DNA from: Brachybacterium halotolerans
GTDB lineage: Bacteria > Actinomycetota > Actinomycetes > Actinomycetales > Dermabacteraceae
Reading direction: 5' to 3'
DNA: 64,000 nt
NCBI RefSeq assembly: GCF_016623465.1
Contig: NZ_JAEDAJ010000007.1
Span: 1 to 64,000, forward strand
The first letter of the stretch is position 1, and the number at the start of each line of letters is the position of its first letter. Positions 53,155 through 62,369 of this stretch are shown piece after piece. The notes under the pieces are model-generated. The model made no database searches. It was given only the letters and a program-made list of their open reading frames with translations, and had not been told where the DNA came from. The position numbers and the translations under genes were made by a program.

Positions 53155-54165
53155 TCAGCCGATGCGCAGGATCACCTTGCTGCTCGTGGGATCGGTCGCG
53201 GCGGTGGTGAAGGCGGCCTCGGCCTCGTCGAGGGGGAACTCGTGGCTGATCACGCGCTCCGCCGTGTCGCTCCCGGCCAGCAGGCGCACCGCGTCCTCGA
53301 TCTCGGCGACGAAGCGGAAGGTGCCGCGGTAGTCGATCTCCTTGGAGACGATCGGCCCCAGGGAGACCGTCACGGGGGTCACGGGCAGGTTCCCGACCTG
53401 CACGATCGTGGAGGCGCGGGGGATGCAGCGGATGATCCCGTCGAGGGAGGCGGGCGCCCCGGAGCACTCGAAGGCGACGCTGATGCGCTCGTCCATGCCC
53501 TCGGGGGAGTCGGTCGTGACGTCGGCGCCCACGGAGGCGGCCGCGGCGCGCGCGGGCTCGGCGAGGTCGATCGCGGTGACGTGGGCGGCGCCCGCCGCCT
53601 TCACGGCGAGGACGACCAGGAGGCCGACGGGGCCGCAGCCACTGACCAGCACGTGCGCGCCCTCGACGTCGCCCGCGCGGTGGACGGCGTGCATCGCGAC
53701 GCCCAGCGGCTCCGCGAGCACGGCCCGTCGCGTGTCGAGGCCCTCGGGCAGCGGGACCACCTGCGCGGCGCGCACCTGCAGCACCTGTGCGAAGCCGCCG
53801 TCGGTGTGCGGGTCGCGCATGGCGGAGCCGAGGTAGGTGAGATCGGGATGGAGGTTGTCCCGTCCGGCGAGGCGCTCGGGCAGGGGACCGGTGGTGCGCG
53901 CGGGGTGGACGGTGACCGCCTGGCCCACCGTCAGCCCCGCGACGTCCGGGCCGAGGGCGCGGATGCGGCCGGAGACCTCGTGGCCCAGCACGAGCGGGTG
54001 GCGCATCTGGGCGGTCCCGGTCGCGCCGTGGCGCCAGTAGCCGAGGTCCGAGCCGCAGATGCCGCCCCACTCGACGTCGATCTGGACGTCGTCGGGACCG
54101 AGCTCGGGGATTTCGCGGTCGACGACCCGGAGGTCCTGCGCCTTCTGGAGCTGGAGAGCGCGCAT
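53155..54165 (-). CDS. zinc-type medium-chain dehydrogenase, L-idonate dehydrogenase-like
   Basis: A 336-aa MDR enzyme. Catalytic zinc residues are present: Cys37 (ICGSD), His62-Glu63 (GHEV) and Glu152 (AEPLGVAMHA). GCGPVGLL is the NAD site. LGSAM...HTDGGFAQ matches L-idonate 5-dehydrogenases. The structural-zinc lobe (~89-106) has none of the four usual Cys, so that zinc site is lost. Part of a minus-strand operon with the GntR regulator and NRAMP-like transporter, probably for a sugar acid or polyol. Confidence 0.85.
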   Translation of the reverse strand: MRALQLQKAQDLRVVDREIPELGPDDVQIDVEWGGICGSDLGYWRHGATGTAQMRHPLVLGHEVSGRIRALGPDVAGLTVGQAVTVHPARTTGPLPERLAGRDNLHPDLTYLGSAMRDPHTDGGFAQVLQVRAAQVVPLPEGLDTRRAVLAEPLGVAMHAVHRAGDVEGAHVLVSGCGPVGLLVVLAVKAAGAAHVTAIDLAEPARAAAASVGADVTTDSPEGMDERISVAFECSGAPASLDGIIRCIPRASTIVQVGNLPVTPVTVSLGPIVSKEIDYRGTFRFVAEIEDAVRLLAGSDTAERVISHEFPLDEAEAAFTTAATDPTSSKVILRIG

Positions 54166-54235
54166 GGTGTTCGCCTTTCGAGGGAGCGGTGGAGTGGAAG
54201 TGCAGTGCGAGGGGAGCGGGAGCGGCCCCGCGGGG

Positions 54236-55027
54236 TCAGCCCGGGTGCGGGTGCGTGCGCCGGGGCGCGGTCGGCGCGTCCAGGGAGGCGACGGCCTCCA
54301 TGTGCTCGGCCATGGCGGCCTCGGCGCCGCGGGCGTCTCCCGCGAGGATCGCCTCGACGATGCGGACGTGCTCGGCGTGCTCGGCGCCCACGAGGCCGCG
54401 GGTGTCGCGCGTGGCGCGCAGGTCCTGCATGGCGCGGAACAGGGGAGTGCGCACGGCGTCGAGCACGCCCTGCAGCGCGAGGTTCCCGCTGAGCCGGGCG
54501 ATCTCGCCGTGCAGGCGCAGGTCCAGCTGCGGGTAGCGCTCGGAGTCCTCGAGCGCCTCGCCCATCTTCCGGAGCAGGTCGGCGAGGCCCTGACGGTCCG
54601 CCGACCGCTCCTCGGACGCGAGGGACACGGCGGCGAGGCGGGCCGCCCGCGCCTCGAGCGGGGAGCGCAGGTCCATGAGGGCGGTGAATCCTCCGCCCGG
54701 CGACTCGCGCAGGGCGCGCGCGAGGGAGAAGCGGATGAGGGAGTGGTCCTGTGCGCGCACGCTCGCGCTGCGACCGTTGGCGATCTCGATGATGCCCAAC
54801 GCCGCGAGCGCGCTCAGGGCCTCGCGGACGACCGTGCGCGAGACCCCGAAGCGCTCGGCGAGCGCGCCGGTCGCGGGCAGGGTGTCGCCCTCGCCGAGCC
54901 CGTCGTCGTCGATGAGGTCGAGCACCGCCTGGCGGGCGCGGGCGGCGAGGGACTCGCGGCTGAGGGCGGTCCCCTCCTCGCCGGTCCCGTCGTCCGAGAG
55001 GTAGGCCCAGGCGGGCGTCGTGCTCAC
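54236..55027 (-). CDS. GntR-family regulator (FCD domain)
   Basis: A 263-aa FadR-type repressor. The winged helix is at ~24-92 (TLPATGALAERFGVSRTVVREALSAL). The helical FCD domain at ~100-250 has the His-bearing LRLHGEIA and AEHMEAV helices that usually bind a metal and a carboxylate ligand. The GTG start overlaps the transporter stop (GTGA at 55024-55027). It likely controls its own operon through the inverted repeat at 56562-56584. Confidence 0.92.
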   Translation of the reverse strand: MSTTPAWAYLSDDGTGEEGTALSRESLAARARQAVLDLIDDDGLGEGDTLPATGALAERFGVSRTVVREALSALAALGIIEIANGRSASVRAQDHSLIRFSLARALRESPGGGFTALMDLRSPLEARAARLAAVSLASEERSADRQGLADLLRKMGEALEDSERYPQLDLRLHGEIARLSGNLALQGVLDAVRTPLFRAMQDLRATRDTRGLVGAEHAEHVRIVEAILAGDARGAEAAMAEHMEAVASLDAPTAPRRTHPHPG

Positions 55028-56439
55028 AGGGAGTTCACCAGTCCGATCACACCCACCATGATGATCGCGATCGCGGAGATCCACAGCATCACCGAGGTGG
55101 GACGCCCGTCGCGGATCGCCGGCGAGGTCTGCGTGCGCGCGAGGTACAGGGTCGCGATCGCGGCGCCGATGAGGAAGATCGCGTTGAGGATGCCCGCGAT
55201 GACCACGAGGGCCAGCGGCGAGGAGACGAGCGTGCCGAGCACGCCCCATCCGATCGGCAGCACGATCATGATCACCCGCTGCCAGCGGTCGCGGACCACC
55301 TGGTCGGACCAGTCGTAGGCGCCGAAGATCGCGAGGGTGTGCCCGACCTGGCGGCCCAGGCTCGGGACGTTCGCCAGGATCGTCTTGAACAGGGCGAGGC
55401 CCGCGCCGGCGAGGAAGACGACCCCGCCCCAGGTGCCGACCGTCGAGTCGAAGATCGACGAGATCGTCACCATCACCTCGTTGCCCTCCGGCACCAGGCC
55501 CTGCGGGTGCAGGACGGCCGCGCCGAGCATGAAGAAGGCCGCGGTCGAGCAGGTGTAGATGACCCAGGAGACCCAGACGTCGACCTTCATCACCGAGATC
55601 CATCCGCGGGCGCGGTCGATCCAGGCCTGCGAGCCGTCGTCGACGCCGGTCCAGGCCGCGTAGCCCTTCTCGACGACCCAGTAGGTGTAGGCGGTGGTCT
55701 CGCCGGCGCCGACGCCGGTCATGCCGAACATCGCCAGGGCGACGCCCGCGGATCCCGCGGCGATCCGCAGCTGCATGCCGTCGGCCACGTCGCCCAGGGT
55801 CCAGGCGTACTCGGTGCCGTTGAGCAGGAACAGCATGATCACGGCGAAGGCGGTCACCACCAGCACGAGCACCGTCGAGACGTTCTCGACGACCGCGTAG
55901 CGGTTGAAGACATGGACCCCGATCGCAACCACCACGAGGATCGCGACCCACACGCCGATCGACAGCAGCGAATAGGGCTCGGAGCCGATCGGCATCAGGG
56001 AGCTGAAGGCGAAGGCGGAGGCGCTGATCACGCCGGCCTGGCCGATGAAGAACTGCAGGAACATGAGCAGCACGAGCCAGGAGATCCAGCCGCGCTTGAG
56101 GATGCGGGGAGGGACGTCGTCGTAGCCGTCGATCGCGACCCTGCCGGTGGAGATCGACCAGCGGGCGAGCTCGATCTGCACCCACACCTTGAGGAACGTC
56201 GAGACCAGCACGAGCCACAGCAGCATGAAGCCGACCTGCGCGCCCAGCGTGGTCGCGGTGAGCAGCTCGCCGGAGCCGACGACGGCGGCCGAGGTGATCA
56301 TGCCCGGACCCAGGAAGCGCAGCTTGCCGCGGAAGGTGCGCGGCGGATCGGTGATCTGCGAGCCGTCGACCCTATAGGGATCCACTCGCGCGGACAGGGT
56401 GGCGCGCTCTGGGGGTGACGACTGCACGGACGTCGACAT
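55024..56439 (-). CDS. divergent NRAMP-fold transporter
   Basis: A 471-aa protein with ~11 membrane segments and the NRAMP opening [15 protein letters not shown]. The metal-binding DPGN of helix 1 is replaced by GSGE (55-58), and the MPH of helix 6 by a GMTGVGAGE stretch (239-247). Mn/Fe transport is therefore doubtful. ATG 56439 has GAGGAG 8 nt upstream. It is first in the operon with a FCD regulator and a sugar-acid-type dehydrogenase, which suggests an organic or other ionic substrate. Confidence 0.85.
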   Translation of the reverse strand: MSTSVQSSPPERATLSARVDPYRVDGSQITDPPRTFRGKLRFLGPGMITSAAVVGSGELLTATTLGAQVGFMLLWLVLVSTFLKVWVQIELARWSISTGRVAIDGYDDVPPRILKRGWISWLVLLMFLQFFIGQAGVISASAFAFSSLMPIGSEPYSLLSIGVWVAILVVVAIGVHVFNRYAVVENVSTVLVLVVTAFAVIMLFLLNGTEYAWTLGDVADGMQLRIAAGSAGVALAMFGMTGVGAGETTAYTYWVVEKGYAAWTGVDDGSQAWIDRARGWISVMKVDVWVSWVIYTCSTAAFFMLGAAVLHPQGLVPEGNEVMVTISSIFDSTVGTWGGVVFLAGAGLALFKTILANVPSLGRQVGHTLAIFGAYDWSDQVVRDRWQRVIMIVLPIGWGVLGTLVSSPLALVVIAGILNAIFLIGAAIATLYLARTQTSPAIRDGRPTSVMLWISAIAIIMVGVIGLVNSL

Positions 56440-56561
56440 CGACGGGACTCCTCGGGAGAGACTGGGTGGGGATCGCTGTGCCCGGCGACGGGGCGCATCG
56501 GGTGCGCCGGGGGTGAAGCCCTCGGGGCGGATCCTGCGTGCGGCGCCGAACGACGAATCGA

Positions 56562-56584
56562 ACCTATCACACAGGTAGATAGGT
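56562..56584. promoter_or_regulatory. candidate GntR operator
   Basis: ACCTATC (56562-56568) and GATAGGT (56578-56584) form a perfect 7-bp inverted repeat with 9 nt between. It lies ~123 nt upstream of the transporter start and 60 nt upstream of deoC, in the divergent gap. It is the only AT-richer spot in the region. Assignment to the FCD regulator is by context. Confidence 0.5.
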
Positions 56585-56643
56585 GGCGTCGGCGTGTGAT
56601 GGGGCAGTCCCGCCCCCGAGCTGCGCGTGGAAGAATCTGCGTC

Positions 56644-57312
56644 ATGACGAACCTCCCGAATGATCAGCTCGCCCCGATGATCGACCACACCCTGCTCAAG
56701 CCCGAGGCCACGCGGGCCGACGTCGACGCCCTCGCCCGCGAGGCCGAGGAGCTCGGCACCTACTCGATCTGCGTCTCGCCCTCGATGCTCCCGGTCGAGA
56801 CCACCGTCAAGGTCGCGACCGTGTGCGGCTTCCCCTCGGGCCAGCACCAGAGCTCGATCAAGGCCGCCGAGGCCGCGGACTCCGTGGCGCGCGGGGCGGA
56901 CGAGGTCGACATGGTCATCAACGTGGGCCTCGCGGTCTCCGGCGACGTCGACGGCGTCGAGGCCGACATCCGCGCCGTGCGCGAGGCGGTTCCCGCGCCG
57001 ACCGTGCTCAAGGTGATCATCGAGTCGGCCGTGCTCAGCGACGAGCAGATCGTGGCCGCGTGCGAGGCGGCCGAGCGCGCGGGCGCCGACTTCGTGAAGA
57101 CCTCCACCGGCTTCCACCCCGCGGGCGGAGCCACCGAGCACGCGGTCGCCCTCATGCGCAGGACGGTCGGCGACCGGCTCGGCGTGAAGGCCTCGGGCGG
57201 CGTGCGCACGCGCGAGGCCGCCGAGGCGATGGTCGCCGCCGGCGCCTCCCGGCTCGGCCTCTCCGGCTCCCGCGGCGTCCTCGAGGGCGACGCCGCCGGC
57301 TCCGGGTACTGA
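56644..57312 (+). CDS. deoC: deoxyribose-phosphate aldolase
   Basis: A 222-aa TIM-barrel aldolase splitting 2-deoxyribose-5-phosphate into acetaldehyde and glyceraldehyde-3-phosphate. It has the Schiff-base Lys152 in FVKTSTGF, Lys182 in GVKASGG, and Asp89 in [12 protein letters not shown] 56644 has no SD; a leaderless message is possible. It is divergent from the NRAMP operon and functionally tied to deoA. Confidence 0.96.
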   Translation: MTNLPNDQLAPMIDHTLLKPEATRADVDALAREAEELGTYSICVSPSMLPVETTVKVATVCGFPSGQHQSSIKAAEAADSVARGADEVDMVINVGLAVSGDVDGVEADIRAVREAVPAPTVLKVIIESAVLSDEQIVAACEAAERAGADFVKTSTGFHPAGGATEHAVALMRRTVGDRLGVKASGGVRTREAAEAMVAAGASRLGLSGSRGVLEGDAAGSGY

Positions 57313-57334
57313 GCACGGGGTCGGGAGAGCACCG

Positions 57335-58099
57335 ATGACGCGGACGTCGCTCATCACCGGGGCGAGCGCGGGACTGGGCGCGGAGTACGCGCGTGCCCTC
57401 GCCCGCCGCGGCGATCATCTGGTGCTCGTCGCCCGCCGGACCTCGACGCTCGAGGAGCTGGCGACCGAGCTCGAGGGCCTCGGCGCCGACGGCATCGAGG
57501 TGCTGTCCGCGGACCTCGCGCAGGACGCGGACGTGCAGGCCGTCGTCGCCCGCCTCTCGGAGCCCTCGCGTCCCGTCGACGTCCTCGTGAGCAGCGCCGG
57601 CTTCGGACTTCCCCTCGCCTTCGAGCGCAACGACATCGAGGACGAGGTGCGCCATCTGCGCCTTCACGACGAGGTGCCCATGCGACTGATGCGTGCGGTC
57701 CTCCCCGGCATGCTCGAGCGCGGGCGAGGGGCGATCCTGAACATCGCCTCGGTCGCCGCCTTCACCCCGCGCTCCACGTACTCGGCCGCGAAGGCCTGGA
57801 CGGTGAGCTTCTCCCGCTGGGCGAACGCCCGGTATCGCCCGCGCGGCGTGAGCGTCACGGCGGTCTGCCCCGGCTTCACCCACACGGAGTTCCACGCCCG
57901 GATGGGTCTGGCGCGCGGCACGGAGGGGATCCCCGGGTGGATGTGGCTCGATGCGCCGCGGGTGGTCGAGGAGTCCCTGCGCGACGCCGCGCGCGGCAGG
58001 GCGGTCTCGGTGCCGAGCCGCCGCTACCGGGCCATCGTCGGACTCACCCGCTTCCTCCCCGCGGGGCTGCTCGCGACAGCGGCCGCCCGCGGGCGCTGA
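57335..58099 (+). CDS. short-chain dehydrogenase/reductase
   Basis: A 254-aa SDR with cofactor motif TGASAGLG (8-15), SSAG in the NAG position, catalytic Ser in NIASVAA and YSAAK. It resembles the DltE/YqjQ-like oxidoreductases of unknown substrate. GGGAG precedes ATG 57335. It lies 22 nt after deoC, probably co-transcribed. Confidence 0.9.
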   Translation: MTRTSLITGASAGLGAEYARALARRGDHLVLVARRTSTLEELATELEGLGADGIEVLSADLAQDADVQAVVARLSEPSRPVDVLVSSAGFGLPLAFERNDIEDEVRHLRLHDEVPMRLMRAVLPGMLERGRGAILNIASVAAFTPRSTYSAAKAWTVSFSRWANARYRPRGVSVTAVCPGFTHTEFHARMGLARGTEGIPGWMWLDAPRVVEESLRDAARGRAVSVPSRRYRAIVGLTRFLPAGLLATAAARGR

Positions 58100-58124
58100 G
58101 GTCGGGTCGGGCGTGCAGTCCCGC

Positions 58125-58862
58125 TCAGTGCGGCAGGGCGATGCGCACGATGAACTCGTTGCCGTCCGGATCCGTCATCGTCCTCGACGGGGCCCCGGCA
58201 GGCGGACCGCCCGCGGAAGCGGCGCGCGCACCGAGGCTCTCCAGCCGCTCGCACGCGGTGCTCAGCTCCGCGGCGTCCCGTACGCGGACCGCGAGGCGGA
58301 TCCGGTCCCTCCCGTGGCGTGGCATCAGAGGCGGGCCCGACCAGGTGATCTTGGCTCCGCCGCAGGGCGACTGGATCGCCGTCTCCTCGCCCTCGTCCCA
58401 CACCAGCGGCCAGCACAGCGCCGCGCTCCAGAACTTGCCCAGCGCGTGGGTGCCGTCGCAGTTGACGGCGCCGATCACCCCGGTGCCGCGGAGGAATCCG
58501 TTGCCCGGCTCGATGATGCACATCTCGTTGCCCTCGGGATCCGCGAGCACCTCGTGCGGGTCCTCGTCGCCCTGGCCGATGTCGGCCCGCCGACCCCCTG
58601 CGCGGAGCGCACGCGCGATCATCTCCTCCAACGACGAGGCGCTCGCGGTGGTGAGATCGAGGTGGATGCGGTTCTGCGAGGCCTTCGGGACGCTCGTCGG
58701 CACGAAGCGCAGGCGGAGGCCCTCGCGGTCCGGCGGCAGGACGCACCAGTCGCGCCCCGTCCCGGGCACGGCCTCGCGGTCGAGGAGCGCGGCCCAGAAG
58801 ACCGCGAGCGTCTCGGGCGAGCGCGCGTCGACGTCGATGCCGTCCAGTGCCGGTCCGGTCAT
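58125..58862 (-). CDS. VOC-fold (glyoxalase-like) protein
   Basis: A 245-aa protein with two VOC modules (~8-120 and ~125-243). Each ends with a DPEGNE / DPDGNE type strand. Typical metal residues (His, Glu) are partly conserved in each module. Such proteins are often assigned to resistance or isomerase roles, but the function here is unknown. Single gene, convergent with the SDR. Confidence 0.85.
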   Translation of the reverse strand: MTGPALDGIDVDARSPETLAVFWAALLDREAVPGTGRDWCVLPPDREGLRLRFVPTSVPKASQNRIHLDLTTASASSLEEMIARALRAGGRRADIGQGDEDPHEVLADPEGNEMCIIEPGNGFLRGTGVIGAVNCDGTHALGKFWSAALCWPLVWDEGEETAIQSPCGGAKITWSGPPLMPRHGRDRIRLAVRVRDAAELSTACERLESLGARAASAGGPPAGAPSRTMTDPDGNEFIVRIALPH

Positions 58863-58986
58863 GGCGCGAGGGTATGCCCGCGCTCATCGGGGGACCAGCC
58901 ATTTCCGAGCAGCCGTGGGGTCCCGCAGGACGGCGAGGTCAGCCGGGGCCCGCACGAAAGGACACGTGCAGCCGGCACTCCGCGCG

Positions 58987-58992
58987 CATACT
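58987..58992 (+). promoter_or_regulatory. -10 box of a probable leaderless gene
   Basis: CATACT sits 6 nt before the ATG at 58999. In Actinobacteria this spacing commonly marks a transcript that starts at the initiation codon. No SD is present. Confidence 0.4.
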
Positions 58993-58998
58993 CGACCC

Positions 58999-59679
58999 AT
59001 GAGCGCTGATCACACTGACCACCCGTCCTCCCCCGCTGCTGCCTCCCGAACGCGCGTCCAGGGCATGTTCGTCTCCCTCGACGGGTACTCCGCAGGCAGC
59101 TACGTGACGTTCGAGGAGCCGTTCGGGGAGGCGATCGCGCTCACCCGGGGGTACGACGGTCGTGCTATCCACGGCGTCGACAAGGTCGAGGACCTCAGCT
59201 TCGACGCCGCGATGTCGAGCCTCTGGGGGCAGGGGATCGGGGTCGAGATCATGGGTCGACGGAAGTTCGGCCCGCAGACGGGTCCGTGGACGGATGATGG
59301 CTGGCGCGGCTGGTGGGGCGAGGAGCCGCCGTTCCGCACGCCCGTCATCGTCCTCACCCACCACGAGCGGGAGCCGATCGCCTTCGACAACGGCACCGTC
59401 TTCCACTTCCTGGACGCCTCGCCGCACGAGGCCCTGCAGCGGGCGCACGAGCTCGCCCCGGGCACCGACGTGCGGATCGGCGGCGGACCGAGCACCGTGC
59501 GGGAGTTCCTCGCGGCCGACCTCGTGGACACGATGCACCTCACGATCGTGCCGGTCACCATCGGATCGGGAACGCGCCTGCTCGAAGGCGGTCTGCCCTC
59601 CTCCGACGACTTCTATATCGAGTCGGTCACGCTGCCCAGCGGTCGCACCCATCAGATCTGGTACCGGCGCCGCCCGTGA
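58999..59679 (+). CDS. RibD C-terminal/DHFR-like reductase
   Basis: A 226-aa dihydrofolate-reductase-fold protein: GMFVSLDGY at the start, MGRRKFG, PVIVLTHH, IGGGPSTVREFL and the IVPVTIGSGTRLL strand typical of RibD-C family proteins outside riboflavin synthesis. Substrate unknown. ATG 58999 follows a -10 box directly, so the message may be leaderless. Confidence 0.88.
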   Translation: MSADHTDHPSSPAAASRTRVQGMFVSLDGYSAGSYVTFEEPFGEAIALTRGYDGRAIHGVDKVEDLSFDAAMSSLWGQGIGVEIMGRRKFGPQTGPWTDDGWRGWWGEEPPFRTPVIVLTHHEREPIAFDNGTVFHFLDASPHEALQRAHELAPGTDVRIGGGPSTVREFLAADLVDTMHLTIVPVTIGSGTRLLEGGLPSSDDFYIESVTLPSGRTHQIWYRRRP

Positions 59680-59723
59680 CGGACAGGCGACCCGGCGAGC
59701 GATCACCGGGCCATGATGCGTTC

Positions 59724-60771
59724 ATGTCCTCCGACTCCACGCCGACCTCCGGCATCGCGCTGGCGCGCACGTACTGGACCCGGATCGTCCGTCCCCTGCT
59801 CCTCACGCGCTGGCCACACCTCGACCACGCTGCGGGGAGGGTCGGCCAGGGATCCGACGTGCTGGGTCTGGACGACGAGATCTCCCGTGACCACGACTGA
59901 GGACTGCGCCTGAGTCTCTTCGTCGAGGAGGACATGGTCGTCCCGGTGCGGGACCTGCTCACGGACCTGCTGCCCGAGTCGTTCGCGGGTCGTCCCACCC
60001 GATTCGCCTTCACCGGCGACGCGAGCACGGAGCATCACGTCGAGGTCCGCAGCGTGAGCGGCTTCGCCCGGGAGCGGCTCGGCTGCGACCCTCTGACGGG
60101 CCTGGGCGCCGCGGAGTGGCTCTCGATCTCCGGCCAGTCCGCCCTCGAGATCACCGCAGGAGCGGTCTTCACCGACACGACGGGCGAGCTGAGTGCCCTG
60201 CGCCGGAGCCTGCGCTGGTACCCCGAGGAGATCTGGCGGTACGTGGTCGCGTGCGACTGGTCCAGGCTCGAGGAGGAGCTGCCGCTCCTGGGACGAGCGG
60301 GGCAGCGAGGGGACGATCTCGGCTCTCGGGTGATCGCCGCGCGGATGGTGGACGTGAGCATGCATCTCGCCTTCCTTCTCGAGAGGCGGTGGGCGCCGTA
60401 CTCGAAGTGGCGGGGCACCCTGCTGCGGCGACTGCACTGCGGTGACCAGGTCGCCGCACCGCTCGTCGAGGTGATGGGTGCTGCGAGCCGGCGCGAGCGA
60501 CAGGCGGCGCTCGCCCGGTCGCTCGACGTGCTTGTGCGTCTCCAGCGGAGCGCTGGTCTGCCGGCCGCGGAGCCGGCTGCGGTCGCCTTCTGGGACCGTC
60601 CCGTTCGTGCAGCCGAATCCGCGCATCGTCGAGACGCTGCGCGAGGGCATCAGCTCTCCGGAGGTCCTGGCGCTGGTTCCGGGGCACGGCAGTGTCGAGC
60701 AGCGCACCGACAACGTCGCGATCCTCACGGATGCGGCGGCGCGCAGGGCCCTGGTGGGACTGCGGGGGTGA
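59724..60771 (+). pseudogene. DUF4037-type protein gene, broken by nonsense codon and frameshift
   Basis: From ATG 59724 the sequence reads as a DUF4037-family protein (SGIALARTYW, GSDVLGLDDEISRDHD). It hits TGA at 59898-59900, exactly where family members have Trp (SRDHDWG). The same frame then continues convincingly (GLRLSLFVEED, RFAFTGD, VRSVSGFA, LRWYPEEIWRYV, LLERRWAPYSKW) to DRP at 60602. One extra base near 60600-60603 shifts the ending (FVQPNPRIVETLREGI ... GSVEQRTDN) to the next frame, stopping at 60771. Repaired, it would be ~348 aa. Either a decaying gene or two sequence errors. Its last 47 nt overlap the convergent peptidase gene. Confidence 0.82.
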
Positions 60772-61804
60772 GCGGGCGATCAGCATGGGCGATGCCGTCG
60801 AGCAGCCTCGCGTTCGCAGCGCTCCACGACTCGACCATGGACGTGCCGCCGTGCCCGTCCTGCTCGTCGATGACGAGCGTCGATCCCGGCCAGCGCCGGT
60901 GCAGCTCCCACGCCGTCACGGCGGGGCCCGAGACGTCCCGACGACCATGGATCAGCGCCGCGGGCACCCCCTCCAGCGCCGCCATGTTCTCGAGCAGCGG
61001 CGGATCCAGGAATCCGTCGTGCGACCAGTAGTGCGTGGTCAGGCGCACGAAGGCGAGTCGGAACGCGTCGTCCTCCCAGCGCGGATCGCGGCGCACTGCG
61101 GGGCGGGGTCCGTTGGGCTGCGCGCCGCCGCGGACACCGGGACTGTCGGCGGCCCCGGCGCCGATCGAGACGTGGGTGTCCTCCCACAGCGCCCACTCCC
61201 GCGAGGCTGCGTCGCGCACGGCCGCGTCCGCGGAGTTCACAAGGCGAGCGTAGGCCTCGACGATCCGGTCCTCACCGCGCGCAAATCCGATGCCCGCGCC
61301 CTCGGCGAAGGAGGCGAAGCGGTCCCAGGCCTCGGGGAAGATCGCCCCCACGCCCTCGGTGATCCAGTCGATCTCCCGACGGCGGGTCGTCGTCACCGCG
61401 AACAGCACCACGCCGAGCACCCGCTCGGGATGGGACTGCGCGTACGCGAGGGCGAGGGTGGAGCCCCAGGACACCCCGTTGAGGATCCAGCGCTCGACTC
61501 CGCGCGCCTCGCGCAGGGCCTCTATGTCGTCGATGAGGTGCTGCGTCGTGTGCGCCGCCAGGGGCACCTCGGGATCCGAGGCGTGCGGCAGCGAGCGTCC
61601 GCAGCCGCGCTGCTCGAGTCCGATCACCCGGGTGCGCTCGAGGTCGAACCGGTGGCGGTACCCGCTCCTGCCGAGCCCGCCGCCCGGTCCGCCGTGGAGA
61701 TACAGGGCGGGGACACCGTCCGGGGCGCCCCACTCCTCCCAGTAGATGCTCTGGCCGTCGGCGACGGGGAGCAGACCGCTCTCGCGCGGACCATCGATCA
61801 TCAC
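60725..61804 (-). CDS. proline iminopeptidase-like alpha/beta hydrolase
   Basis: A 359-aa hydrolase removing N-terminal proline. It has HGGPGGG oxyanion motif (~38-44), nucleophile elbow GVSWGST with Ser (~111), Asp in HGRRDVSGP and His near DGHGG. The first Gly of the usual GGSWG elbow is followed by Val here. GTG 61804 overlaps the upstream stop (GTGA) and is followed directly by ATG 61801; either could start. The Pro-rich C-terminal tail runs into the neighbouring pseudogene. Confidence 0.88.
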   Translation of the reverse strand: MMIDGPRESGLLPVADGQSIYWEEWGAPDGVPALYLHGGPGGGLGRSGYRHRFDLERTRVIGLEQRGCGRSLPHASDPEVPLAAHTTQHLIDDIEALREARGVERWILNGVSWGSTLALAYAQSHPERVLGVVLFAVTTTRRREIDWITEGVGAIFPEAWDRFASFAEGAGIGFARGEDRIVEAYARLVNSADAAVRDAASREWALWEDTHVSIGAGAADSPGVRGGAQPNGPRPAVRRDPRWEDDAFRLAFVRLTTHYWSHDGFLDPPLLENMAALEGVPAALIHGRRDVSGPAVTAWELHRRWPGSTLVIDEQDGHGGTSMVESWSAANARLLDGIAHADRPLTPAVPPGPCAPPHP

Positions 61805-62361
61805 TGGTCATCTTCTCCGTGCGCCGTGGGGTGCGCGTCTCGCACCGGGCTCGTCGATCGGCGCGCCGAGAGGTCACGCAGCCAGCGCCGCGCCCGCCGG
61901 CGGCTCGTCAGCCGCACGACGTCGACGTCATCGGCGACCTGGGCCATCTCGGCGATCATCCGGGGACGCATGCGCCGCCGGTAGGTCGCGACGTACCGGA
62001 GCACGCCGAGGTTCAGACGGTTGTGCACCCCGTTCGCGTGGTGGCCGGCGCCATGGCGCAGCTGCCGCCAGAGGACCCCGAGGAGTGCGCTCGTGGTGGG
62101 AACGTCCATCATCACCACGGTGTCGCATGCGGCAAGACGGATCGGAAGCGTCGTGCAGTGATTCCCGTCGATCACCCACCGGTCCCCGCTGACGATCTCG
62201 CGCTGGCGGGTCGCGAACGACTCGGCGGGCAGCGGATGCCAGTCCTCGTCGTAGTACTCGGCGTCGAGATGCGTGACCGGGACATCGAGCATCTTCCCGA
62301 GCGCGCGGGACACGTAGGTCTTGCCGCTCCCGCCCGATCCGACGACGGCGATCCTCTGCAT
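61801..62361 (-). CDS. P-loop kinase-like protein (adenylate kinase/FlaR type)
   Basis: A 186-aa P-loop NTPase: IAVVGSGGSGKTYVSRALG at the very start, HLDAEYY, WVIDGNH and a basic C-terminal third with many Arg. This pattern belongs to adenylate kinase-like or topology-modulation proteins whose substrates are unclear. ATG 62361 has GAGGGG 4 nt upstream; ATG 62373 (four residues longer) overlaps the mutase stop as ATGA. It lies between mutase and peptidase genes, both coupled by overlaps. Confidence 0.8.
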   Translation of the reverse strand: MQRIAVVGSGGSGKTYVSRALGKMLDVPVTHLDAEYYDEDWHPLPAESFATRQREIVSGDRWVIDGNHCTTLPIRLAACDTVVMMDVPTTSALLGVLWRQLRHGAGHHANGVHNRLNLGVLRYVATYRRRMRPRMIAEMAQVADDVDVVRLTSRRRARRWLRDLSARRSTSPVRDAHPTAHGEDDQ

Positions 62362-62369
62362 GGCGCCCC

